From NCBI GenBank assembly GCA_022695795.1, contig MU404157.1, forward strand, positions 62,001 to 126,000: a DNA stretch of 64,000 nt. Direction: 5' to 3'. The translations under genes were made by a program, and so were the position numbers. This DNA is from Biscogniauxia marginata (taxonomy: Eukaryota; Ascomycota; Sordariomycetes; Xylariales; Xylariaceae). Below the pieces are notes generated by a model, which saw only the letters and a list, made by a program, of their open reading frames with translations, was not told where the DNA came from and searched no databases. This document shows, piece by piece, positions 10,123 through 23,780 of the stretch (its first letter is position 1; every line of letters begins with the position of its first letter).

Positions 10123-13100
10123 TTAACCAGACATGACCAGAGCGAGCAAGGCCATTCGGCAGTACAACCCATATCTCATCTGCAAAAAACTATTAGCATC
10201 AAGGCTTCACGGCAACAAAATATTTGGGGAGGACTCACTTGTCTGAAATAAGCAGCTCTCTGGTCGAAGTCAACCTCCTCTGCCACCTCTTCATTCCTAG
10301 GCAGCGGGTGCAAGATACGCGTTTCTTGCTTTGCGTGCTTCAGCGTCGCGTTGTCGATGCGGTATGAGTTCTTGACTTTTTCATACTCCTCAACGCTAGG
10401 GAAACGCTCCTTCTGCACCCTGGTGCAGTACAGCACGTCACTTCTGGACAGGATCTCTGGCGTGAGCTCCTCCGACTCGCAAAGCAACTGACCCGATTCT
10501 TTCAGCAGGTTGCGAACATCCGGCGGAAGCGAAAGAGATTTTGGTGAAACTAGTTGGACGTGGACCTGGTAATGACGTAGCAGGTACACCAATGAATGAA
10601 CAGGCCTACCATAAAGGAGGTCACCGACGAAAGTAATCGTCAATCCTTGCACAGTTCCGAGTTCTTCGCGGATAGTGAAGAGATCAAGGAATGCTTGAGT
10701 AGGGTGCTCCTTGCTTCCATTCCCGCCGTTGATGATAGGAACTTTGCTATATTTTTGGGCGATGTCCACCGACTTTTCATCTGGATGACGGAGCACCACT
10801 GCATCACCATAGCATTCAAGCGTTCGAAGGGTATCCTGCAGAGTCTCGCCTTTCAGAACTGACGATGATGACGTGCTTATAGCAATAGTTCTGCCACCTA
10901 GGCGCTGCATTGCCGCATCGAATGATGCCGAGGTGCGGGTAGATGGCTCATAGAACAAGGTGCAGAGCACCCGACCACGCAGTGTACTGAGGACTCCTTC
11001 ACGATCCACACCCAGACGCATCTCTTGAGCTACAGTGAAAAGTAGATGGAGATCAGATCGTGAATACTCCTTGACGGAGAGAACGTGCCTGTTCTTGAAT
11101 GCCGATGACTGGCTCAAGAGGTCGTGGAGGGAATCAACAAACGGTGCTCGAATAGGCCCGGGGAGGCCAAAGTTATCCGTGATAGGCGCCTGTCTCGAAA
11201 TCGGACGTAGGCTTTCGGTCTCAGCATCCTGCAGTCGAATCGCAGTTGAGGGTCTGCCAAGGAGAGATGGGCGCCGGGCGCTCAAGGCATCAAGTGAGTA
11301 TGTCGTCAGCGGAGCCGCAGCCTTCATGGGCGGCGATATAGGTGCAGGCATGCTACCATGTGCGGACATGTCCTTACCAAGGGGTATGATGGGGAGAACC
11401 TCGCCATCGAGACAGACTGTCTTATCATCAAAGGTTACTCTCTGCACTGCTCCACGCATGACCTTACCGGCCAATGGAGACCACGAGGATGTCCTTGGGA
11501 CGGTATAGGTACGGTCGATCTCTACTTCGACTGACGTCCCAACCTGCTCATGAAGTTCAAAAATTCGCTTGGGATTGTCGTAGAGACGAGTCTTGATATC
11601 CTCAATGGTCAAACTGCCTTCGGCGACGGAGGTCAAAAGGAGAGGCAAGGCATCGGCAATTCCAACTGCAGGGTCCATTTGAATCGTCTGATCTGTCTTA
11701 GACTGCATGGCGTGAACAAGCTGGAACGGGATACTACCGATAGAGAAAACATCGATGGTGCTAAGGTATTCCCAAAGCGCCTCCTGGTCGCTAAGTTCGG
11801 GGAGGAACTGGCAGTCAGGATAGTCCTTCTGCGACAAGTACAAAGAGTAAATCGACACATCGCAAGTCACATTCAAGCCCTTCTGCTTGATAAGAGCAAT
11901 AAGGCGTATATCATCCTTGGTAGTCACGCTAGTAACATGAATGCGGCGGTTGTGAAGACTTGCTAGCAACAGAATAGATGCGAGATCTGTCGTCTTCGCG
12001 TCGGTCAGGATCGGCTTGTGATCAGGCCAAGAGTCGAAATGAGCAGTCACCGCAGCGACCTTGCTTATGTTATCTGACAAGTGGTTGAATGGAATGAAAA
12101 GCGATCCAACCTCGCTCGTCACATGGCTGATCTGATCGGCATTCTCAGAAGTCGCCAAAATAGAGAAGTTGTAATCACAGTACCCGCCGCGCTTACTGTT
12201 TTGCTGTGCGACTTTGAGTGTTCTGGCATCAGTGATCGAGCCCTCCAATCCCATCGGCATAATACGGATCATGCTGAAGCCAGAGGCAATCGATGCCTTC
12301 GTGACGGACTGGAGATCATGGCTATCCGGAGAACCAATTCCAGGAACAAATGCGGCAATGTTGATCAACCCCGGAAGAACAATCGTGCGATGGCTAGTCT
12401 GATAATCACGGTTACTAACTTCTAGATCGAAATGTCTAGCAATGGCCTCAACGAGAATCTTCGCGTTTTTGACGTTCGTGACCAAAGGAATCTGGTAGTC
12501 CACGGCCATTCGTCGGGTTTGGTACCCTTTGCTCATATAATTAGCCGGACGGCGGTACTTATTGTTGGAAGGAAGATTAATGTAGAGATTGATCATGTTC
12601 TTTGCGAGGTGTTGTGTCAAAGAGAATTCGGATCGCTGATCATCTTCTTCATTACCAAGAACCTCCAAGAACTGGACGGGAATGCCATGTTCTTGGAGGA
12701 AATCGGCAGTACCTGCAGTGGCAAATAGTTTGTACCCCATTTTCTGCAATTTCTCAACTGACGGCAGCATTTCCTTCTTATCCTTGTAGGAGCCGATTGA
12801 CAAAAGGATGTTGCTCTTTGGGATCTTAAACCCAGTTGACAATAATGCTTTGAGATAAGCTTCGTATTTGTCCACGCCGAAGCAAGCAACCTCTCCGGTA
12901 GAAGCCATTTCCACTCCGAGAACAGGGTCTGCGCCCGAGAGACGGGAGAAACTGAACTGTGGGACTTTGACTCCGACGCAGTCTGGTGGTACAGTAGTAG
13001 GCGGGTACTCCGTGAAGGGCACACCCATGATTGCCTTGGTCGCCATCTCGATGAGGTCAACCCCCATGACCTTGGAGACAAAAGGGAACGATCGTGAAGC

Positions 13101-16100
13101 CCGAACATTACATTCAATGACCTTGATGTCGTTATCCTTTGCGATGAATTGAATGTTGAAGGGGCCTGTAACGTTGAGCTTAGCGCCAATCTTCCTTGTG
13201 GCCTCTTCTATGCGTTTAATCGTAGTCTGTTCAAGGTCCTGTGGCGGTAGAATGAGGGTCGCGTCGCCAGAGTGAACACCGGCATTCTCTACATGTTCCG
13301 ATATAAAGTGGCCCACAACATCACCGTTTTTCGCAACAGCGTCCATCTCGATTTCCTTCGCATTTTCTATGTATTTTGTGATAACGACCGGGTGCTCGCG
13401 CGAGACCTCAGCAGCCTGTTGAAGGTATAAAGCCAGATCTGCTTCGGAGTAGACAGTGTTCATGGCGGCGCCGGAAAGCACGTAGGATGGTCGAACCAGC
13501 ACGGGGTATGAGACTTTTTGGCAGAAAGATCTAGCCTCTTCGAAGCTCGTCAGCTCCTTCCAGGTGGGCTGATCGACACCAATTTCATCCAGCATTCGTG
13601 AGAATTTATAACGATTCTCAGCTCTGTCAATCATCTCTGGTGACGTTCCGAGGACCTTAACACCAGAACGTAGCAAAGGCAGTGCGATATTGTTGGGGGT
13701 CTGACCACCCATGGCACCAAGCACACCACTAGCTGACTCCAGCTGGTAAATGTCGAGAATTGTCTCTAGGTTGATGTTCTCGAAGTACAAACGATCAGCC
13801 TCATCATAGTCAGTGCTAACAGTTTCAGGGTTGTAATTGACCATAACGGTCTTAAACCCGGATTCTCGAAGGGTGCGGATGGCTCGAACGGAGCACCAAT
13901 CGAACTCGACAGAGGATCCAATACGGTAGACACCCGACCCAAGAACCATTACTCCGTGATCATTGAAGCTTATGTCATGATCCGAAGCGTTGTACGTAAG
14001 GTAGAGGTAGTTGGTGTATGCTGGGAACTCGGCAGCGACAGTATCGATCTGTTTGACAAATGGTGTAATTCCAGCTTCTCGCCTCATACGTCTCACCGCT
14101 AGCTCATTGGAATCCCAAAATTTCGCCAACTGACGATCACTGAACCCGAGCCGTTTGGCTTGTAGGAGTAGGTCAGGACGGCTAGATATCTGGCTGGTGT
14201 TATACTTGGTCATTATTTTGCCGAATTCGCTTAACCCCTTGAGTTTATGCAGGAACCACTTGTCAATCTTCGTAAGCTCCCAAATTCTGTCGACGGTGTA
14301 ACCAGCATGCATAGCGTTGGCGATCGCAAAGAGACGTTGATCAGACGGTGTTTGTAGCTCGTCATCGATAGAAATAAGGGCCTTCGTCTCTCCAAAGCCA
14401 AGATTGTGAAAGTCGATAGCTCTAATCGCTTTTTGGATGGCCTCTTCAAAGCTGCGACCAATGCTCATAACCTCTCCTACGCTCTTCATTGAAGAACCAA
14501 GCTGCGTAGACACGCGAGTGAACTTTTTCAAGTCCCACCGTGGCATCTTGACTACGACATAGTCTAGAGAGGGCTCAAAGCAGGCACAAGTAACTTTGGT
14601 GACGGAGTTTTTGATCTCCTTCAGCGGTATCCCCAATCCCAACTTAGCGGCAATGAATGCCAGGGGATAGCCAGTAGCTTTTGATGCCAATGCAGATGAT
14701 CTTGACAATCTGGCGTTGACTTCGATGATACAATACTCCTTAGAAAAGGGGTTAAGTGCGTATTGGATGTTACACTCTCCAACAACACCAAGATGACGGA
14801 TGACGTTCACAGCTGTCGTTCGCAACATGTTGTAATCCTCGTCAGATAATGTCTGGGATGGTGCGACCACTATGGAGTCTCCCGTATGGATGCCGAGAGG
14901 ATCGAAGTTCTCCATGTTACAGACTGTGATGCAGTTGTCCTGGGCGTCTCGTACGACTTCGTATTCGATCTCTTTCCAGCCCTTCATACTTCTCTCGATC
15001 AAAACCTGTGGGCTGGCTGCTAGCGCCTTATTACAGAGGTCGACGAGTTCGGGCTCATTATGGGCGAAGCCGCTGCCGAGGCCACCCAAGGCATATGCAG
15101 CTCGAACAATGACGGGGAATCCAATATCTTGGACAACTCGCATTGCCTCTTCAACACTGCTAGCAGAGGCGGACTTGGCGCATTTTTCCCCGATCGAGTC
15201 CATGCTTCGGGCAAAGAGCTCTCGGTCCTCGGTCGTGATGATGGTGTCGATAGGGGTGCCAAGAACTTTGACACCAAGCTTCTCGAACTCATCCTTGAGT
15301 TGTATGCCAACCTGCAAGGCCGTTTGACCACCAAATGTGACGTAAATCGCATCGGGTCGTTCATGCACAATTACTTTACGCACGAAATCAGCAGTGACAG
15401 GGAGGAAATAAACCTTGTCTGCTAGACCTTTAGAGGTCTGAATAGTTGCAATATTTGGGTTGATGAGAACGGTATAAATACCCTCCTCCTTGAGGGCCTT
15501 AATTGCTTGACTTCCCGAGTAGTCAAATTCGCCGGCCTGGCCAATACTTAGGCCACCACTTCCAAGGACAAGGATCTTCTTGACATTGACACGCGGGTGT
15601 AGCTTTTCATTCTCCTCGGTAGTACCACCGGGGAAGCTAACGGGGGAATTGAGGAATTTGGAATCCTTCGCACAATTGACAATAGTGTTAATGAAGACAT
15701 CGAAAAGAAATTCGGTATCTCGAGGGCCAGGTGTGCTCTCGGGATGAAACTGCACACTGAAGTATGGCTTGTTGAGGTGCATAATACCCTCATTGCTGCC
15801 GTCGTTGGCATTCACGAAGAGCTCTTTCCATTCAGACGGCAGGCTCTGCGCATCTACAGCAAAACCGTGGTTTTGGGAGGTAATATGGCATTTGCCAGTC
15901 ACCATGCTGGTACATGGTATATTGTGACCGCGATTGCCAAATTTCATCTTTTGCGTCTTGGCACCGGCAGCTTGCGCCAGAAGCTGGTGGCCGAGACAGA
16001 TGCCGAAGACCGGGGTTCGATTGGCCTTGATGGCCTCAGAAATGTGCTTCACGGGTTCACGCATGACAGCCGGATCTCCTGGTCCGTTCGAGAGGAAGAG

Positions 16101-16991
16101 CCCATCGTACTCTTCCCCGGCACCTTTGGAAAAATCATAGTCCCAGGGACATACGAGAACCTCGACGCCTCTGGTCAAGAAGCATCTGAGCTGGTTATTT
16201 TTCATTCCAACATCAAGACAGACTACGCGAAGGTTGCGTCCAGAAGGATGCTTCAATGCCGACTCAGGAGTCGGTTTGTAGAGTTGGGGCGCTTTGATAG
16301 AGACTGCAGACCATTAGATCTACAGTCAAATACTTACCCCAAGGAGCTACTCACCCTCAGCAACTAGATTTTTCGTGTTGGGATTGACCCAGTCGACCGA
16401 TTCGAAGTATGGTCTCCAATCCTTCTTGATGATTTGACTTGTAACGCTACCATTGATGCCATTGGCATCTCCATTGGCTAAGTCTTGTTTCTGCAGTAAC
16501 AGTCGGCCAAGCATACTACCTTCTTGTCTAATGCGCTCGGTTAGAGCTCGTGTGTCGACCCCGTACATAGCAGGGACTCCCTGTTCCTTTAGCCATACTC
16601 CGAGAGAGGAGGCGGCGAGGAAGTGAGAGAAGTCTTCGCCAGCATAGGACGAGACGACTAGGCCGGCGATGTGTATTTCGGAAGACTCGAAGTGTGCGGG
16701 CCGATCGCGGAGGAGTTCGTCCATGGTTTCTCGGGAGGGCACACCATAGTTTCCCACAAGTGGGAAGGTGATAACGAGGATCTGTCCGCGGTACGAAGGG
16801 TCTGTTATCGACTCTGGGTATCCAACCATACCCGTCTGGAAGACGAGTTCTCCAGCAATGCTCTTGTTGGCACCAAAGCTGTATCCCTGGTAGGAGGAAT
16901 GGTCCTCTAGGTCGAGACACATGAGGTCCTCATGGCCCGACTCGACTATCCGCGCTGAGGCGGGCGGATAGTGGACGGACTCCATTGCCAT
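10123..16991 (-). CDS. URA2: Bifunctional carbamoyl-phosphate synthase/aspartate transcarbamylase (pyrimidine biosynthesis)
   Basis: This cytosolic fusion enzyme makes carbamoyl phosphate from glutamine, bicarbonate and ATP, and passes it to aspartate. I read three exons: 16991-16355, 16303-10239 and 10179-10123, with introns of 51 and 59 bp, giving about 2252 residues. In order it has the small-subunit/glutaminase region (nucleophile Cys315 in VFGICLGHQ; His399 and Glu401 in FHPES), two synthetase halves ([20 protein letters not shown] in the first), a dihydroorotase-like domain and the transcarbamylase domain ([27 protein letters not shown]). The dihydroorotase-like part lacks the HxH metal ligands ([11 protein letters not shown]), so it should be inactive, as in other fungal URA2 proteins. 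The last exon restores the conserved end [15 protein letters not shown]. The first in-frame ATG is at 16991, but coding-like sequence continues to about 17108, so an upstream first exon is possible. UTP feedback inhibition is expected from the family. Confidence 0.95.
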
Positions 16992-19900
16992 CTGCCTCAA
17001 GCCTTTGGGTACGGGCTTGAGCTCGACGTGGTGATAGGGACACGAAGGAGGGGTAGAATCGTTCGCAGCAGCTAACAAGCTCAGGAGAGGAGCTTTCTGT
17101 TGCCGCAAGGCTGTAGAGTGATCAATTTCTCATGCCTCTACTGGCATCAATGGCATAGAATTGGCTTGATACCCTACAGAACTGAAGGAAATTCAGGAGC
17201 CGGGGGGAAGGGGGAAATTTTTGAAGCATTGACTAGTAGTTGACCAGAAAGTTTCATACCAACACCAAAATAATTTTTTTGTTGCAATTTTTAAAAAAAC
17301 CTGAGCTCTGCAAATCCACAGCGGGGCAGGAGGGGTTCCGACGAAAAGGTTAACCCGCCTTGCAGGCGTCCAATTAAAAGTCGAACTAGCGACGACGGCG
17401 CCTGTGCGATCCCTGAAATCCCGAGTCGTGGTCTGGCGCAAGTTCTGACCCAAGTTCTGACCAAAGAAAACGAGCATAGATGATTTTCTGTGGCTTGCAG
17501 AATGACGGTGGTAAAAATTTTCGTATGCAGAAGTGTATGTAATACGATCGTTGCACGACATAACCAGGATAATAGGGCGCAGATATATTGATGTATAGTA
17601 CCATAGGTAGATAAGTATACAATATAATATATACTTATCTGTACTTACTTAAGCAACGGAAGACTTATACCCACCGAGCCTAAGAGGATTCGATAATAAG
17701 TGAAGACGGAAGATATTTTTAAATAGGTTAATATAAACGAAGAAATACGTGGTAAATACCTACCTATTACCTACGTAGAATAACATTCAACAAGCCACCG
17801 AATCCTCGGGAGAATGCAAGTTATTAGTTCGATGATATACTCGAGAGACAAAGAGAAAGAAAAAGAAACGATGGTATACCTGCTTAATATAACCTTTCCT
17901 GACTAATCGATCTGAAGGATTGACGAGGCGGGAACGGAACCGACAGATCTGGCGGCAGAGTTTTTCCTTAGGTAGCCAATGGCATCATTGGCGCGATAAG
18001 ATCCAAAGGGTGCTCGACTGATAAAAGGCCTGCCCTGCCTGCATTGATCTTTTAGCCCCAGATCCCTCGTCGGCATGCTGAAAGCGGTCTAGACGGCCTG
18101 CATGTTTGGGTTGCATACATCTGCATCTATCGATGCTCCGTGCGCCCAAGCGAGAAACGTGGGGTTTACCTTAGAACCATGCAGGGAAGAAAGGAAATAT
18201 GTACATAGACCAACCTAGCAAATTCGTCATGTGCCAATGTCCATCCGATGGGTTATCACCGGATAGGTGATTCGTAGCGTCCCGCCATCAATCAGAAACA
18301 GCTAACGATCTGCCAGAAGGTCTCATTGACGTCGAATGAGCGGTGTGAACCGCGACGGGACGATTGAGAGCGCCTAGAGGACTAACCGTAGCTCAGATCT
18401 GATAGGCATGGAACGAAGCTAGATGGTAAATACCGCAGCGGATAGGTCGATAATATAGGTAGAACGCGGCAGTTTTCACGTTAATCGACGGAGCCGGACT
18501 ACGGTATGTAGATGGGTGATCAGCTGCCCTCTCGTAGGTACGGTATGTATGTACAATGATCACTGTTGCATGCAACAATGCCATCGTTAGGCCGAGTCTA
18601 GCGAACGCGATAAGCGATGGCGCAGGGTGATCGGCCGACAGTCATCTGTCAGATGCAGCAAAACGTCTTTCTAACCTTGCCGGTTAGAGGTCGTGCATGC
18701 GACATGGTGGTGACGGCGATGAGGCTAGAGGCTTACAGTGGGAGCTTGCTCCAATCGACTTGGCCAATTGAGAAGATCAGCTTGCATGCATATGGCGAAA
18801 CCCTCCAGCCCTCCTCCCCCCTTGCGCCCCTGTCCGAAGCCAAACTTGCAGGTGGATGGGATGGGTGGATTGGATCATGAGCCATCTGATCAGCAGCAGC
18901 GTACGCTTACAGGTAGGTTAGGTGGGAGCTGAAGACCGAAAATAGTTTAGAGGGCGGTGTGAGAAGTTGTATTTCAGCTGCGTACCGGCCTGTAGCATAT
19001 CGAAAGCTTTCGGGGTAGCCCATTGGATGGAAGAGATTGGGAGAGAGAAACACATAATGTAAGAGAGAGACGGTGCCTGTGTAAGTAGCTACATCATAGT
19101 AAGGTTAGGTATGTGTTAGAACTGAACTCTAACTGTCCAGTAGTTCAGAAGTAGCCTCCAATAGCCTGGGCGTATGCAATGCATGCAGTGCTTAATGTGG
19201 TAATTCCAGGCTGGGATCATGGTTTAAGCCATCCCCGAGAACCACCAAACCGTTTTACAGAAGAGATGTACATGGGCGTACTTGGGCGTACTTGGTTTAC
19301 TATATACCTATTACATAATGTAGGTAGATATTAAGTATGCCATGGTAATTTACATATCTCCATTAGATCTATATAAGTAAAATACAATACAAACCGATGT
19401 TTTCTCTTGTGGGCACTCCTTCCTTCGCTGGTCCATGTAATGACATAATGTGTGGAATGATAGGTGGTTCCATAGGTAGGTACATGTAGTGAATACATAG
19501 GTGACCTTAGGAACCCACTTCGCCTAGCAAGTCACCGTCACACTCACACAGCCTCTCTCTCATACACACACATTCTCATTCTCTCTCTTCCATCGACTCA
19601 TGTGGGTGTGCGCACGACAGACTGACTTACACCGTGATGATTGTGTAATGGTGTGCACAAGCACCAGAGGAAAATAATTCTCCACCTGAGCTCCCTGAAT
19701 CCCTGAATCCCTGTTTTCCATATCTCTTATTTTACAACCCCAGTCCGAGATTGTGGATCTCATCTCTCGTCTCTTACACACGGTTCGTTGCTAGTGTTAC
19801 TTTTTTTCTCTACCTGGTCTACCTATTAGAACGCCATCGCATCGATTTTTCGAGGTCACTCGCCCGTGTCGCACATATACACACTCCCTTATTAACCACC

Positions 19901-20024
19901 TAGCCGAAAGCCGTCCTCTTCCTTTCCCTCTCCCTTCCCACACTCCCTCCATGCTACTCTTTTATCTTCGTCCGGTGCCGTGAAGGTGGTAGGGGCTCGG
20001 TTCGGTTTGGACTGGAGGATCAAC
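16992..20024. other. Spacer between URA2 and the TRP channel gene
   Basis: The first 117 bases (16992-17108) are open in the URA2 frame and may belong to it. The rest has no supportable gene. It holds AT-rich stretches, TAGGTA motifs, and a CT-rich tract at about 19550-19590. A pyrimidine-rich region from about 19900 to 19960 is probably the promoter and 5' leader of the channel gene. Confidence 0.55.
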
Positions 20025-23000
20025 ATGTTGCCTCCCGCCAAGGAGATGCTCTCCTCCTTGCTATTGCGGTCTAGATCTCCCCCTCGCCGCGTCGACGCGC
20101 GACTGTTCGACTCGAATCACGAGACCCCATCCCCAGGCCCAGCCAATCGCAGCTATGGCGCGCAACGCTACGCCACGGCAGACTTTACCGAAGGGGACGA
20201 CGACGATGAAGAAGAAGATGATGAAGAAGGCGGATCCGATCACGGCCGCGCCCCATTGCCCCGGGTAACGCGATTCCTCGATAATGGAGCTACCCCCAGA
20301 AGCTCAGGTTCCGCGATACCTCTATTCTCAGCAAGCCATCTCAGTGAGTTCAAGCGCTGTTCATAGCAAGGTACCAATTAAATACTAATCTAAAGGCAAG
20401 ACTCGTTGCCAGTCTACAACATCGTCCATGCCATTCGCATCATTGTCCAGACGAGGACCGAGACATCGCTGTCCTGGGACCAATTGCGATCCCCCCAAGT
20501 CTCTCAGTTCTTAGTCAAGCCTATGCAGCAGCAGATAAGAACTCAGCATTTCACTCGAGTAACCCTATATGCGTTAATGGCAAATTGCCTTCAGTTTGTC
20601 AAGGAAGGACAGCTATACCCGGGCAATGCGGGAACAAGCAGCACAAGGGCCAAGGTCTGCGAGCTCCTGGCACTGAAGTTGTTGAAAGAATACACTACCC
20701 GAGAGCTTATAGATGCTCTGTCCTACGACTTTGACCCGCTCCAAGGTAGCCCCGAGACACCGACCACTCCAAATGCGAGGAGACCTGATAGCAGAAGCAC
20801 GTCGTCAGTTGGTAGATCGTCGACTCTTGAAGTCGCTATCCGCGCCTCCGCCAAGCATTTTCTAGCACACCCTCTAGTGGTCCAGCAGCTTGAGGCTATC
20901 TGGAACGGTGCTATCAGCTTTTACTCATCCCAGGACAGTCTCCACAGGAGCTCCCTAGCGTTTGTTAATACTACTCAGTCTAACCAGGGGGGTCGAGCTG
21001 ATGAGCGGACATCATTACTGGGGAGCAACCCGTTCAAGGAACAGCAGTCCCAGTTACCATACCACGCAATTCCCGTTCGACGGACAGTCAGCTTATACGA
21101 CCCACGTAATGCCTCACCTCTTAAACTATCTCGTCTTCGTGTTCCGCGCTACCGACAATTCCTCTCAACGTGCTCGCTATTCATCTTGATTTGCCTTTTC
21201 CTGTCTGTCTTGGTAGAACGGTCTAGCCGGATTACTTCACTCGAGCTGGTTTTCTGGTTCTGGAGTGCTGGTTTCATGCTCGACGAGGTAGTCGGTTTCA
21301 ACGAGCAGGGCTTTTCGCTGTATATGATGAGCTTTTGGAACATTTTCGATCTCGGCATCCTGCTATTGCTTATCATCTACTACTGCATGAGAGTATATGG
21401 GGTTTTCCTCATTGATGCTCAGAGGTGGAACGACATGGCATATGATGTCTTGGCAGCAAATGCGATCCTTCTACTACCTCGCATTTTCAGCGTGCTAGAC
21501 CATTATCAATACTTCTCCCAGCTCCTGATTGCTTTTCGCCTTATGGCCTTAGATCTCGCCGCAGTCTTTGTCATTGTCCTGATTAGCTGCTCCGGCTTCT
21601 TCGTCTTCTTCACCCTTTCCAATAACAGCAACGATGCTTCTGAGGTAGCCTATAAGATCTTTCAGATCCTCATGGGATTCACTCCTGCTGCTTGGGACGT
21701 GTGAGTATATTCAATTCATCTTTTTGTTTCTTCTGGCAATGACATGGCTAACTGGTGACGCAGCTGGCCCGTGTACAACTTGATGGGCAGAACACTCTTG
21801 GTTTTCTTTCTGATCATCTGTCACTTTCTTGTAGTGTAAGTCTATCCGAGCTTCGACTAGTGATGCAATGCTGATATGTCCAACAGGACGATTTTGATCA
21901 CCGTTTTGACAAACTCTTTCATGACCATTGCTTCCAATGCCAAGGAAGAACACCAGTGCGTAAAATGTCATGTTCTCCCTTTCTCATACTAACAATATCC
22001 TAGGTTTCTGTTTGCCATCAATACTATCTCCATGGTTAAGAATGATGCGCTTTTCTCATATATCGCACCGGCTAACATTTTTGCGTGGATGCTAACGCCA
22101 CTTCGATATATAATGCCGATAAGGCAGTTTGTGATCTTAAACCGCATGGTTATCAAGTTAACTCACTGGCCGCTTTTGTTCTGCATTTTCTTATATGAGA
22201 AATACTTCCTCGCGTCGTCCATCTACGAACCGACAGATCTTGTTGACAACCCAGGGAGAAGTCGGGGGGTCTCATTCGCAGATCCTGAAAGCAGGGGCTT
22301 CTCCCTCTTTAGCCCAGGTATTCGGACCCACGCGGAGTCCGTCGCTGGACTTCAGAAAGACAGGGCTCTTGATGAAGTATTCCGGCGTCCACCGGATTCG
22401 AGTACGATACGAAGTCAGCGGAGGCAAGAAAGGAGAAAAACCCAGACTGCCATAAGGAACTGGATGGATCAGAATGACGAGATTGGCGAACGGTTATCGC
22501 ATTGGCCCACAATCGACAGTCGCCCAAGCTATTCGCAACGTAGGATGAGTATGAGTCGTGAGCTCCCCAGAAGGTTCAGACGTGTGTCCGACATTCGATC
22601 CGCTGCGAGCGACCCCGCAGATCTCATATCAAATAGCGGCTTTCCTGCTGCTAACATGAGCGAACTCAATGGCCAAATAATCGAGCAACAGGCGCGGTAC
22701 AAGGACCAGACCGATGCTGATGGGGACGACGAGCTTGTAACAAACGATGAAGACGAAGATGAAGACATTGCGGCAGAAAGCCGTCAGGATAGCAGGTCGC
22801 ACGACGACACACCGGAGGATTACTTCACGCCTGTAGCCTCAAGGCGTGGAACATTAGCTACATCCTCCATGAGCTCTACTCCCCATCACCTAATGACGAC
22901 CACCTCCCCGAGGAACAATCCCAATGTACAACGCCAGGGTCTTCACAGCCGTACGCTCTCCACAAACACAATCCTGTACAATCCACAGGAAGCGGCTCGT

Positions 23001-23780
23001 CATGGCCAAAGTCCAACTTCCATTGCAGAGGAACTATCAGGAGCTCGTTCTCGCCCAAGAATGAGCCGATTAAATACAGCAATGGGAGACTCGGCACCGG
23101 GAGGTACTCGCTCTCCACGGAAGATCCAATATGTACCTGTACCAACACCAACTCGGCCGAAGCCCATTCCCGTGAAGTCGGCGCCCAACCGAACTAGCCT
23201 GCTCACTACGAATCCAAGACTGCGACGACTGTCGTCCGTAGACGCGGAGATCACCTCTGATATGGGGCTTGACGTTAATAACGAGTTCGGGGCGGTGCCT
23301 TCTTCATTTGCCACGCAGATGGCGATGGCGACCGGGCAGCTGAGGACGTTGGGCCGGGGCAGCGCGGACCGCGAGAGCTCCGACCGCATCAACCGGCTGG
23401 TGCTCGCCAAGATGAAGACGCTCGAGGAGAATCTCGCTGATATCGTCAGGGAGATACGGGCCACGCGCAGTAGCACGGCGCCGACGGCACAGAACTCGGC
23501 CGACGACGGCAGCTGGAAGGCAAAGACACCCACGGGGTCAACGGCAACGGCGCAGAAGAAAACCGCGGCGACGCGGAAAAAGGGCAGCCGGCCGGGGAGC
23601 TCCTCCCGCGCGGATAAAGCCATGTCGGCGGCTGGCGTGGCGTCCCCGAGGAGGCGGATGGCGAAACGGAAGGGGAAGGAGGTCAGGGTCTCAGGTGGGA
23701 GTAGCGAGGGCGAGGGCGAGGGCGGGAACGGAAGTGAGACGGAGGAGAGGATTCTTGCGCAGAAGGGTAGCTCGATATGA
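20025..23780 (+). CDS. YVC1: YVC1-type vacuolar TRP cation channel
   Basis: I read five exons: 20025-20343, 20401-21700, 21764-21835, 21887-21955 and 22004-23780, for 1178 residues. Every junction keeps the frame, and branch sites (for example ACTAAT, GCTAAC, ACTAAC) are visible. Family members release Ca2+ and other cations from the vacuole. The N-terminus has an acidic cluster near residues 60-75. A cytosolic helical region contains SLPVYNIVHAIR. The membrane core spans about residues 355-650, with hydrophobic segments such as FLSTCSLFILICLFLSVLVE, a pore region around FQILMGFTPAAWDVWPVYN, and the last helix LVVTILITVLTNSF. The three short introns lie at the pore and last helix. The tail of about 530 residues is disordered and contains an acidic patch (DDELVTNDEDEDED), a short coiled coil near MKTLEENLADIVREI, and a Lys/Arg-rich end. 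It is much longer than yeast Yvc1 (675 residues). Confidence 0.9.

Noticed and set aside
19980..20024. A GTG start for the TRP channel 15 codons upstream
   Set aside because: Eukaryotic initiation at GTG is unlikely; the ATG at 20025 follows at once in the same frame.
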